Source: Dipteris shenzhenensis
Lineage: Eukaryota; Polypodiophyta; Polypodiopsida; Gleicheniales
Length of the DNA stretch: 64,000 nucleotides
Assembly (NCBI GenBank): GCA_047967505.1
Contig: CM106540.1
Reading direction: 5' to 3' (one strand)
The notes below the pieces were generated by a model. That model worked only from the letters and a program-made list of their open reading frames with translations, had not been told where the DNA came from and did not search any database. Shown piece after piece: positions 30,865 to 39,480 of this stretch. A program made the translations under genes and the position numbers. Position 1 is the stretch's first letter; every line of letters begins with the position of its first letter.

Positions 30865-33800
30865 TCACAAACCGGACGCAGCCCAAAAGGTAGCATAATA
30901 AATCATACTCTCACGGAGGAATATGCTGAGTGTGAATGAACAGCCATCGGGGTGGTGAGTAGTGCCACCGAAGGCCCTGCGTAGTCTGCTCGAAGAAGAG
31001 GCTCTGTGAATCCCAAGCCTGGAGGAAGCGTCTCCGCTTCTCCTGACCAGCCCGGGAGTCTCCCTGAATCTGGTCCCACTGGCCTCTCTGAGGGTATGAA
31101 TAATCTCACTCCAAATCTCCGCCATGATCTGGGCAGTCGATAAGGAGGTGCCACCGAGGATCTGCGCGCAGCGCGAGGTCCAGATGTGCCATCCTGTAAT
31201 GCTGCTGATAATCTCCCAGACTGGCTGCCTCTCCCGAACTCCTGTATCAGCCTCTGCTAGGTGCTGTGGGATACCCTCGAGCGGCCCCCACGTCCCCTGT
31301 GTGATAAGGAAAGTGGGGTCCTGCTGGCATGCCTCGAACAAGTGATGAAGACCAGGTGCGGTGCTGCACCAACAGAACGCGCCCCAAGTGATCACTCCTA
31401 GCTCTGGTGCTGCACGAGTAAGAAGCCCGAAAGTCCACCTCCACACTTCCTGGGCGCGCATGCAGCTCCACAGGCAGTGTTTTGGTGACTCCTCATCCGC
31501 ATGGCAAATCTGACAGCAACCGTCCTGGCCTATCTGCCTCAACCAGCTCCCCACTGGAAGACCTTTGTGGGTAAGAAGCCACAGGAAGTACGAGATCTTC
31601 CGCGGCCGCCAGCTCTCCCACAAGGCCTTCCAGAAAGCCTGCAAAAAGAACCTGGAAATACCCTGTGCGTACCAGCTAGGACGCTGGGTGGGGGGGCGGC
31701 TCTGCATCCTCCCGAGAATTCGCCTGCCCAGAGTCGTGCTATAAGCGAAGAAGGAAGTCTGCCCCTGTCCTGTCACAATCTCTGGCCACCACCACTCTCC
31801 TGGGTCCCACTCAAGCTCTGACAAGGCCCGCCCCTCCCAGAGCCAAAGACGCCAAAGCTGCAACTGGTCCTGCTCGATACTAGGGTCGGTATGCCAGACC
31901 TTCCCCAGAAGGCCTACGACCCTAACCCTCTGCCACGGTAGTAGGGGGTCAATGAGCGCATCCTCTCTCCTGAGTCGTCCGTCCCCTGAAACCGCGAAGA
32001 AGGCGATAGAGGAGTCATCCAAACGTCCTGCGACCACCAGTGGGATGCCACGGGGGGTGAACTGTCCCAGCCAGTGGGTGTCTCCAGGCATGAGGACCTG
32101 AGGCTCAGGTGGAGCCAACCAAGCGGCTGGGATCGCTCCGTCGATCTCCGTGCGTCTCGCCTGGACTCCGCGTGCACCTCCCGCTGCGTCTGCCAGATCG
32201 GCCATCTCCAGATGTCTGTACGTATCCCTCCAAACTCGAAGGGACCGGGCTGGCCCCCTCATCCAGCCGTCCCACCTGATATGTGATCTCTCCCCCAACT
32301 GAAGGCCCTCGGCGTCTCTGACCTGCCCATTCCAGACGAGCGGCTGGCGATCGATCTCCTCCTGACAGCTGGGCTGGGACTGAATGAGACTGAGACGGAG
32401 CCGCCTCCAAACCATGAGGAGGCTACGAACGAGTGGGGAGCGGGGCTGAGTGAGCGGGGCGGAAGTGAAGATCCACCTGAAGGACGGTAGCCACTCTCCA
32501 CCTCGGCGCGGGACACAAGAGCCGACTCCCTGCTGGAGTAACATCTTCCACGTCTGCCCCCCTGGGGTCAAACCGCGGATGATAAGCTTGCCTAACAAGG
32601 CCTGACTCTGAAGCTCTGGATCAATGACCCCCAGACCCCCCTCCGCCTGCGGAAGAATGACTGTCTGCCAAGCAACCCTGGCTCTGGTATCTCTCTGCCC
32701 ATCCTCCCCAGACCAAAGAAAGTTCCGAACCAACCTCCTGAGCTGTGCCACGCTGGATCTCGAGAAGCACCAACAGGAAGCCACATACCAAGCCGTGGCT
32801 AGAAGGACCTGGTTAACTACTAAAGCACGACCTGCAAGGGACAGCTTAGCAGTGCTCCAGAAAGCCAGCTTCCGTCGGATGGAATCTAGCACCGGGAGAA
32901 ACTGCTGGGCTGGCGTAATGTCTAGGCCAACCTGGAAGCCAAGGTATCTAGCTGTCTGACCACGTGGAATCCATCTGAAGCCCAGGAATCGCCCCCACTG
33001 AGAACACGCCCCCGGGTCTGTGAGAAAACCAACTGATTTGTTCCAGTTGATTTTCGCACCAGCGGCCGAGCAGAAAACCTCCAGGGCCATCCGCACCCTC
33101 TCTAGCATCCTCTCATCGTCCTGGACATAAAGGGCTGTATCATCTGCGTACTCTGAGTCCAGAAGCTCCGTGTCCTCCCGGAGTGGAAGGCGAACACCCC
33201 TGAGCCCTGTGGACCTCGCCCGAAGGTAGTAAGTCATGGCCTCGGCGAAGAAGAGAAACAGATAAGGAGCCAGGGGACAACCCTGACGTACTGATCTCTC
33301 CAAGCTGAAACGCTCACCCATCCTGCCTCCAATGATGACTCTGCTAGACGCTGTCCTGTACAAAGCTGAGATACCCTGAATCCAGCCTGCCGGGAAACCT
33401 AGCCGCTCCAGAGTCCCCTCCAAAAAGGACCAATCCACGCGATCGTAGGCCTTCTCGAAGTCGAGAAGTAAAATGGCAAGGTGTGAACCGCTGTACTGAG
33501 CCCACTCCGCCGCCTCTGAAAAGGTGAAGACATTATCCAGGATACTGCGGTCCTGGACAAAGCCTGTCTGAGTGTCATGGACGAGGTCTGGGAGTAGAGG
33601 TCGAACTCTGGCACTGATCATCTTGGCGAGGATTTTGTAGGCAGTGGTAAGGAGAGTGATCGGACGCCACTGGCGGATCTCCTGTCTATCTCCTCCCTTC
33701 GGGATGAGGCAAATCAGTCCCGAGGAGAGGCTCTCTGGCATCTGACCGCTGCTGAAAATCCCCTGCAGAGCTGCAAGGAGGGGCTGATGGATCTGGTCCC

Positions 33801-35304
33801 AGAAGGAGGTGAAGAAAGCTCGGGATAGCCCATCCTCACCTGGGCATTTCTGCCCATCAATAGCCATCAAGGCCTCCAACATCTCATCCGCGGTGAACGG
33901 CGCCAACAACGACGCCTGCATGCTGGGCTGGACCAGGGATGGAATGTGCCTCCACACCTCCTCACGGTCACGACTAGCACGAGGGGCAAGTGGCTCCTGC
34001 TGGAAGAGGGTCCTGTAGAAGTCAGTGGCCAACCCCATGACCTCCCCCGGGTCCGTAACAGTGTGACCATCCGCTGTCCTGAGACTCCGTAGCTGATCAC
34101 CTGCAGCTCTCTGGCCGTGTGTCCTGAAGAACTCCCTGCACATCCGGTCACCCTTCCGGGCCCAGAAGGAGAGAGAGGCGTGATAGGAGAACTCGGAGCG
34201 ACGCTGGAGGGTCTCCTCCAAGAGGGCTCTGGCTCGAAGGGCCTGGATCCGAAGCTCCTCCGAGCCCGGGGAAGACTGCTGAAGTCGCTGAATGGAGGCG
34301 AGGTCCCTCCGAAGAGCTCTCTCTCTGCCCCACCAATCCTGTCGAACCTGTAGGGCTGCGAGCTGGCAGATCTGGCTGGACTCCTGCAGAGCCTGCGCGA
34401 CCGAGTCTACCAGATCCATGCCCTCCCCCCAATCTCTGTCCCAAAGACTGCAAATGCTGCTACGGACGTCCACCCTCGAGAAGATGGAATCGGGAATCCT
34501 GCATGATCGGGGGGGGAGAGTCTGGGCTGCCGAATCTAATGAGAGGAGCACAGGTGCATGGTCGGATAGTGTCGTCCCTGGAACAATGCCCGCCTGGCCA
34601 CCTCTGCTGATGGCCCAATCACTGACATAAAACCTATCAAGCCGCTCCAGGAGTCTGCCTCCTTCCCTGCGGAAGCCCCAAGAGAAGTCCAGGCTCCCGT
34701 GCCAACGCCGGAAGGACCGGTCTCTCCAACTGTCCCTCCCTCCTGTCGCGAAGATGAAAGAGTCCCAAGCTGACTGCTCTGCCTGAGCCATACCTGTGAA
34801 CTCCGGATCTCTACCCTGCTGGTCCTCCAAGGTCTCCAGGTTGTTGAAGTCTTCTCCAACAATCCAGGAATCCATGTCTGGAAGAATCCCTGTGAGTGTC
34901 CTCCAAAAGGTGGCTCTGCATCTGAGGTCTGTGGGAGCATAAATGTTGAGGATTCCTATCTTGGATCCCTCCAAGTTCAGGCCTACCCAAAGGGCTCGGC
35001 CTGGGATCAACGTGCCGTGACCGAAAACTGACTGAGCTAACTGCTCGCACACGGAGGTACAGACCCCCCCGCTCCTCCCCTGTGCGCCGATCGAAGGCTC
35101 CCAATAAGTGTAGGAGCGTCCAGGGAGAACCTTCCCGCAGCTACGGGCATGAGCCGCAGAAAGCTTGTGCTCCTGGAGCAGCAGTACATCCAATCGACCA
35201 ATCACTGCAGGCTGAAGTTCCTGACGCAAAATGAGCTTCCTGGGACCACGGGTACTCGAAGAGTGAAACCCGTTCACATTCCAGGAAACGAGGTGTAGGC
35301 TCAT
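30865..35304 (-). CDS. LINE ORF2: endonuclease-reverse transcriptase
   Basis: 1479 codons, uninterrupted. Residues about 1-255 are an APE-like endonuclease (EEP family): SWNVNG (Asn9), LLLQEHK (Glu45), NIYAPT (about 120-125), VGEDFN (Asp152, Asn154), RLDRFYVS (Asp223) and LSDHAP (Asp248, His249), so every usual catalytic residue is kept. Residues about 485-760 are the reverse transcriptase: PISKG-like LIPKGGD (about 533-539), LLLDFEKAYDRVDW (Asp615), RQGCPLAP (673-680) and EYADDTALY (Asp721-Asp722). A C-terminal zinc-binding module of the zf-RVT type is near residue 1300 (CCQICHADEESPKHC). No RNase H domain. The protein would nick genomic DNA and copy LINE RNA at the nick. The start ATG overlaps the ORF1 stop as ATGA, suggesting coupled reinitiation. 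Confidence 0.95.
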   Translation of the reverse strand: MSLHLVSWNVNGFHSSSTRGPRKLILRQELQPAVIGRLDVLLLQEHKLSAAHARSCGKVLPGRSYTYWEPSIGAQGRSGGVCTSVCEQLAQSVFGHGTLIPGRALWVGLNLEGSKIGILNIYAPTDLRCRATFWRTLTGILPDMDSWIVGEDFNNLETLEDQQGRDPEFTGMAQAEQSAWDSFIFATGGRDSWRDRSFRRWHGSLDFSWGFRREGGRLLERLDRFYVSDWAISRGGQAGIVPGTTLSDHAPVLLSLDSAAQTLPPRSCRIPDSIFSRVDVRSSICSLWDRDWGEGMDLVDSVAQALQESSQICQLAALQVRQDWWGRERALRRDLASIQRLQQSSPGSEELRIQALRARALLEETLQRRSEFSYHASLSFWARKGDRMCREFFRTHGQRAAGDQLRSLRTADGHTVTDPGEVMGLATDFYRTLFQQEPLAPRASRDREEVWRHIPSLVQPSMQASLLAPFTADEMLEALMAIDGQKCPGEDGLSRAFFTSFWDQIHQPLLAALQGIFSSGQMPESLSSGLICLIPKGGDRQEIRQWRPITLLTTAYKILAKMISARVRPLLPDLVHDTQTGFVQDRSILDNVFTFSEAAEWAQYSGSHLAILLLDFEKAYDRVDWSFLEGTLERLGFPAGWIQGISALYRTASSRVIIGGRMGERFSLERSVRQGCPLAPYLFLFFAEAMTYYLRARSTGLRGVRLPLREDTELLDSEYADDTALYVQDDERMLERVRMALEVFCSAAGAKINWNKSVGFLTDPGACSQWGRFLGFRWIPRGQTARYLGFQVGLDITPAQQFLPVLDSIRRKLAFWSTAKLSLAGRALVVNQVLLATAWYVASCWCFSRSSVAQLRRLVRNFLWSGEDGQRDTRARVAWQTVILPQAEGGLGVIDPELQSQALLGKLIIRGLTPGGQTWKMLLQQGVGSCVPRRGGEWLPSFRWIFTSAPLTQPRSPLVRSLLMVWRRLRLSLIQSQPSCQEEIDRQPLVWNGQVRDAEGLQLGERSHIRWDGWMRGPARSLRVWRDTYRHLEMADLADAAGGARGVQARRTEIDGAIPAAWLAPPEPQVLMPGDTHWLGQFTPRGIPLVVAGRLDDSSIAFFAVSGDGRLRREDALIDPLLPWQRVRVVGLLGKVWHTDPSIEQDQLQLWRLWLWEGRALSELEWDPGEWWWPEIVTGQGQTSFFAYSTTLGRRILGRMQSRPPTQRPSWYAQGISRFFLQAFWKALWESWRPRKISYFLWLLTHKGLPVGSWLRQIGQDGCCQICHADEESPKHCLWSCMRAQEVWRWTFGLLTRAAPELGVITWGAFCWCSTAPGLHHLFEACQQDPTFLITQGTWGPLEGIPQHLAEADTGVRERQPVWEIISSITGWHIWTSRCAQILGGTSLSTAQIMAEIWSEIIHTLREASGTRFRETPGLVRRSGDASSRLGIHRASSSSRLRRAFGGTTHHPDGCSFTLSIFLRESMIYYATFWAASGL

Positions 35305-37340
35305 GGAGAGGGATGGGGGGCTGCAAACAGCTGTCTGCTCGCAGAAGAAGTCGAAGAAGAATCAGACAGATCGGAGTGGAGGCGCTGCCGCTTGTGAGAA
35401 GGTTTGGAGGGGGAGACGGGGTCGTCCTGCCCGTTCTTCAAAACCTTCAGCAAAGGCGAGAGGCCTCTAGTGCCATGAACAAATGCTTTCTCGAGCCAGC
35501 TCGAGATCTCTGAAGCAGTCATCCCGTAGAAGGTTCGGAGTTTCTGTTGGGACCAAGCTCTGACATCCTGGGGAAGAGGCCATGCCAGGGGGGGTCTGAG
35601 GATCACGATCAATCGGAAACGTTTGGCAGCGCAACGCCACCGCAAGCGCACATCGCCCTCGGACCACTGAGTCTCGAGGAGCTGCCCACCGGACGGGCCT
35701 ATCCAGGAGCAAATCTGGGCGTGTGTCTGCTCTCTGAGAGCCTCCCACACCGAGTCGTCTGTCCAGGTCTCGGTGCCATCGCTGAGGAACGTGAAGGCGA
35801 AGCTAGGGCCATCCCTGGGAGCCAAGGCACCAATCCTCCCATCCGCCCCTTTGCGGAGCATGAAGATACTAATGTCGAGACAAGCCGGGAAGGTCCCAAG
35901 GTCGGCCACATCCAGGTAGTCCCAGGGGCCAGATCTGTAAAAGTCTCGAGGGAGCTCTCTCTCCTGGAGCTGAGACCCAGCTGAGTCTGCCACTGAGGGG
36001 CTAGCGGGAAGGGAAACCTGCTCCACTGGTGGTACAGACACCAGGTGTCCTGCAAGCGGGGGAGGAGGGGGAGGAGGCTGCGGGATAGGCGACTCGGGCT
36101 CCACGGAGGCGACTGGCGGAGAAGGTGGAGGAGGTGGAGCGGAGGCTGCACTCGGCTGGGAAGGCGACGGTGCAGCTAACTCTGTAGGAGGGGCGAGGGG
36201 AGCAGGGGGGGGAGGGGGATGGGGATGCATCTGGAACTGGGGCTGAGAGGGAGGGGGGGGGGGAGGGGACTGAGGAAAAGGAGGCGGGGGCTGAAACTGC
36301 GGGGCGGGCGAAGGGGGGGGAAACTGGGGAAACCGGGGAGAAGGCGGGGGGGTGGGAGAGAGGAGGATCTGAGGCTGTGGAGGGCGGGCTGCCGTCGAAG
36401 AAGAGGCTCTCCCAGGTCCCTGGGGCATCTGCCTGTCAGGCCTGTGGAGTGCTGCTGCAGGAATGGTGACCTCTGCCTCCTTGCCTTTATCCGAAATCTT
36501 CTTATTCTTTCCTCTTTTCCTTCGAACCTCGGTCCAACCGCCCACTACCTCTGGCCCAGGCTCCGACTGCCTCGGCTCCTCCTGACGTGGCTGTCCGGGG
36601 GGGGGAGGTGGGGGCGGAGGGGGCGGGGGCGGGGAGGGTCGAGACGAGCTGGTAAAGCGTGGACAAGCAGCCGCCAAGTGCCCAAAGCCATGGCACCGCA
36701 GGCACTGACCTGGCTGTCCGGTGACTATCATGCTCTGGGTGATACTGTCGGCACCTGTAACGATCTCGATCACTGCAGGGAGAGTCGCAGGATCCGCCAC
36801 AGCCACACGGACTCGGGGAGCTCCTGCCGTGGTCACCGCATCGGCAAAGGTGTCGTGCATAACCCAGCCAAAATGGGAGCCCAAGTCCCTGACAATCGGC
36901 CGCAGCTCAGTAGCAAGCCCTGGAAAAACGAGTGTCACTGGGTGGCGAGGTATACGGAACCGAGTATCGAAATCCGCTGCGCTGAAACCACGGTACCACG
37001 GGACTATCATGATGATCTTCCCATCCACCGATGTGGGGGAACCGGCAACCAGATTGCTCGCAGCTTTCTCACTGGAGAGTTTGAGCCAGAAGATGCCCCT
37101 TCCCATAAGGGCCACCTCCTCAATGTGGCCATCCTCTAGCAAGAGAGTGGACTGGAGCCAGTCCCTGATGGTAGACCTGGAGGGAGAGTGTCCAATGACT
37201 CTACCGTAAACAGAGGTACGAGCAAAGTCACTGGCTACCGCCTGAACACGGGATGATTGTTGCTCTGTCAGGATAACGCGGTAGGCATCTGGAGAGGGAG
37301 GGTCCGACTGGGCCTCCGGATCCGGGCTGGGGGCCGCCAT
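35301..37340 (-). CDS. LINE ORF1: RNA-binding protein with CCHC knuckle
   Basis: 679 codons, uninterrupted. Residues about 20-200 resemble the DUF4283-type N-terminal domain seen in plant L1 ORF1 proteins (RDWLQSTLLLEDGHIEEVAL; VDGKIIMIVPWYRGFSAADF). A canonical CX2CX4HX4C knuckle follows (CLRCHGFGHLAAAC; Cys213, Cys216, His221, Cys226). Residues about 235-450 are extremely proline-rich and presumably disordered. Residues about 465-640 form a further folded-looking segment (SGPWDYLDVADLGTFPACLD; FAFTFLSDGTETWTDDSVWE) that I do not recognise, then a Ser/Lys-rich tail. It presumably binds LINE RNA and forms the particle with ORF2. It is longer than typical plant L1 ORF1 because of the proline region and C-terminal segment. 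Confidence 0.9.
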   Translation of the reverse strand: MAAPSPDPEAQSDPPSPDAYRVILTEQQSSRVQAVASDFARTSVYGRVIGHSPSRSTIRDWLQSTLLLEDGHIEEVALMGRGIFWLKLSSEKAASNLVAGSPTSVDGKIIMIVPWYRGFSAADFDTRFRIPRHPVTLVFPGLATELRPIVRDLGSHFGWVMHDTFADAVTTAGAPRVRVAVADPATLPAVIEIVTGADSITQSMIVTGQPGQCLRCHGFGHLAAACPRFTSSSRPSPPPPPPPPPPPPGQPRQEEPRQSEPGPEVVGGWTEVRRKRGKNKKISDKGKEAEVTIPAAALHRPDRQMPQGPGRASSSTAARPPQPQILLSPTPPPSPRFPQFPPPSPAPQFQPPPPFPQSPPPPPPSQPQFQMHPHPPPPPAPLAPPTELAAPSPSQPSAASAPPPPPSPPVASVEPESPIPQPPPPPPPLAGHLVSVPPVEQVSLPASPSVADSAGSQLQERELPRDFYRSGPWDYLDVADLGTFPACLDISIFMLRKGADGRIGALAPRDGPSFAFTFLSDGTETWTDDSVWEALREQTHAQICSWIGPSGGQLLETQWSEGDVRLRWRCAAKRFRLIVILRPPLAWPLPQDVRAWSQQKLRTFYGMTASEISSWLEKAFVHGTRGLSPLLKVLKNGQDDPVSPSKPSHKRQRLHSDLSDSSSTSSASRQLFAAPHPSP

Positions 37341-38063
37341 ACCGCCAAGACTAACTGCAAGCTTCCGATGAAGAAAAACAGGCTGCCACCCAAGAAGGGG
37401 ATGAAGCGGCGGTGGAGCCTGGGGGTGAGGCGGGCGAGGCGAAATGAAGGGTCGGAGGGGTCGAAGCTGAGGGCGGGGCGAAGGCTGCGGGGTGCGGGGA
37501 GTACGGAAGGGGCGAGAGGGCGGGGGGGGGGGGTGAAGTTGGAATGGCGGGGGTGGAGAGGTGAAGCGGGGGGGCGAGGGGAGCGGAATGAGGCGGAGGC
37601 GGGTGAAGCGAGGGGTGAAGGAGCAGCGAGGGGGCGGGTTGGAGCGGGGTGGATGGCGAGGGAGCAGCGAGGGGCGGAATGGCGGAGGCGGGGCGAGGGC
37701 GAGGCGGGCTGGGGAGAGAGAGAGAGAGAGAGAGAGAGAAAAAAAAAAAAAAAAAAAAAAACGAGGCGAGGCGACGGGGGGTTAGAGCGGAGGCGGTTAT
37801 AGCGGCAGCGAGGGGGCGAGGGGCGGGGTGGAGCGAGGGGGTGGGATGGAGCGGAGGTAAGGGGGCGGGATGGAGCGAGGGGGCGGGTTGGAGCGAGGGG
37901 GGGAGGGGCGAGGGGCGGGTTGGAGCGAGGGGGCGGATTGGAGCGAGGGGGCGAGGGGCGGGTTGGAGCGAGGGGGCGGGAAGGAGCGGAGGCAAGGGGG
38001 CGGGATGGAGCGAGGGGGCGGCTGGAGCGGAGGTGAGGCGAGGGGTAGCGGGAGGGGTGGAGG
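37341..38063 (-). promoter_or_regulatory. LINE 5' UTR / promoter region with tandem repeats
   Basis: Strongly strand-asymmetric (G-rich on +, C-rich on the element strand). 37800-38040 holds about eight diverged copies of a short unit around 'ggagcgagggggcgggtt'. A (GA)n tract (37714-37740) followed by about 23 A lies at 37714-37761. Tandem GC-rich monomers are a known form of LINE internal promoter; here that is an inference. The 289- and 274-codon open frames crossing it are low-complexity Pro/Arg/Ser translations and I do not count them as genes. Confidence 0.65.
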
Positions 38064-38079
38064 TTGATCTCGCAAAGAT
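38064..38079. repeat. LINE target-site duplication, right copy
   Basis: ttgatctcgcaaagat, identical to 30759-30774. Confidence 0.92.
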
Positions 38080-38282
38080 GGCTCCGGAGCTTCCTTTCTT
38101 GTAGCTCTGCCTCCGTTCTCCCATGCTGGCACGGCATGACATTGTGATTGGCCTGCCAGCCCTCACTTCGGGCAAGCCATCATGGTCTGTCTTTGGATCT
38201 AGTAGTGTGCTTGTTTACGAGCGAGGAATTCAGTCGACCGGCTGGCCGGAATTTAAGAGCTTGTTCAGACGTGCACTAGCTC
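38080..38282. other. Continuation of the LINE target locus
   Basis: First 30 bp continue the kinase-like frame (APELPFL then stop). The rest has no recognisable gene, though it is more GC-balanced than the AT-rich DNA elsewhere and may be old coding sequence. Confidence 0.35.
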
Positions 38283-39146
38283 AGGGGTGGATATAGGGTT
38301 GTTAGAAGCGGAAGATTTGGCGAGGAGGTGAAGGAAGATTTGGCGAAAAGCTTGCGATTTTGGAGCTGCTGCTTTGAATTGTCGACAAAGGAGGCATAGA
38401 AATTCTGAGGCAGAAGATGGAGTTGATGGTGAAGGAGCTGGGAGAGGAAGCGAGACGCTTGCGATTTTGGAGCTCCTACGAGAAAGCTTTAAAGCAGCTG
38501 CTGCTGCTGGAATTGTCGTTCAAGAAAGAGCAAAAATCGTGAGGAAGAAGATCGAAGGGATGGTGAAGGAGCTTGCGATTTTGCGAGAAAGCTTCGGAAA
38601 CTACTGCTTGCTGCTCTAATTGTCGATGAAGAAAGAGCTGAAATCCTGAGGAAGATCATCTCGTCGTTGAAGAAAGAGCAGAAATTTTGAGGAAGATCAG
38701 ATCTCGTCGTCGTGCCGTCTTCTAGTTGTTGCTCCCCATTAATCCTCCTCCTTCTCCTCCTTGCAGGTGCTACGATTTTCTCAGGCAACGAAGTGATGGT
38801 GAAGCAGCTGCGAGGTAGCGAAGCGCTTGCGATTCTGGAGCTGCTGTGCGAGAAAGCTTCGAAACTGCTGCTGCTGCTCGAATTGTCGTTGAAGGCAGAA
38901 CATCGTCCTGTCATCGTCTTGCTCCTCTCGTTGCTGAGAATCCTCCTCCTGCAAGCTCTGCAACCAGACCGCCATCGTCATAGCTCTGCGGATCAAGATA
39001 ATGTTGTTGATGCTGCTGCTGATTTCCATCGCAGTGCTGGAACCCGAGCGTCAAAGACACGCCATTGCTTCTCGCAACAACACCACAACCATACCTCGAA
39101 GCTCCCTCCAATCCTCAGCAAAGTGAAAAGTTAGGGGTGGATATAG
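38283..39146. repeat. Region of irregular purine/CTG repeats between direct repeats
   Basis: Bounded by direct repeats aggggtggatatag (38283-38296, 39133-39146), each followed by 'gaagatttgg(c/t)gagga'. Inside, a roughly 70-bp phrase recurs with variation near 38455, 38570 and 38818: 'gcttgcgattttggagct', 'gcgagaaagcttcg', 'gctgctgctg', 'aattgtcgttgaag'. Open frames on both strands are Ser/Leu- or Gln-rich translations of this. No gene supported; a decayed gene with internal repeats remains possible. Confidence 0.5.
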
Positions 39147-39480
39147 AGAGAAGACGAAGATTTGGTGAGGACATTTGTTTCTCAGCACTTTTGTTTGGGT
39201 GCCGTTGTACGGGAAGCAATGGTAGCTTCCGACAGGGCAGTGGAGGAGTCCGGCTGCAGCGGCCTTGCGAGTTTCTTCCTTTTCCTACAAAATGTCAGCG
39301 AAAGCAGCCATAGAATCAGCACCTGCATTTTCAGATCTCCCGGATATAGCTTTCCACATTTGTTCGAGGTGAAGCGGTGGGGAGAGGACGGAAAAGAAGG
39401 CGGCTGGCAAGCTGTAGGCTCCCTTTGCTGCTGTCTTGGAAGAATTGCGGATGGATCAGGCCTCACAGTGGTCCAGTTAG
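39147..39480. other. No supported gene
   Basis: Balanced-composition sequence with overlapping open frames of 82-107 codons on both strands. None shows a domain I recognise. Confidence 0.35.

Larger units (their letters stand above)
30775..38063 (-). mobile_element. Full-length L1-type LINE
   Basis: A 7.29-kb non-LTR retrotransposon on the minus strand. It has a 5' UTR of about 0.72 kb, ORF1 (37340-35301), ORF2 (35304-30865), a short 3' UTR, and a 3' poly(A) tail seen as a run of T at 30774-30789. It is bounded by a perfect 15-16-bp target-site duplication. Both ORFs are uninterrupted and GC-rich compared with the AT-rich surroundings. Plant L1 elements insert by target-primed reverse transcription; the duplication, tail and full 5' end fit that mechanism. 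It looks recent and possibly able to move. Confidence 0.95.

Noticed and set aside
30865-38137. Many antisense and alternate-frame open frames inside the LINE, including 306 codons at 36219-37139 (+) and 289 codons at 37268-38137 (-)
   Set aside because: Shadows of GC-rich ORF1/ORF2 and the C-rich 5' UTR; no independent domains.
38374-39134. Possible host gene with Gln/Leu-rich frames
   Set aside because: Open frames on both strands follow an irregular ~70-bp repeat; no domain. Kept as a repeat region only.
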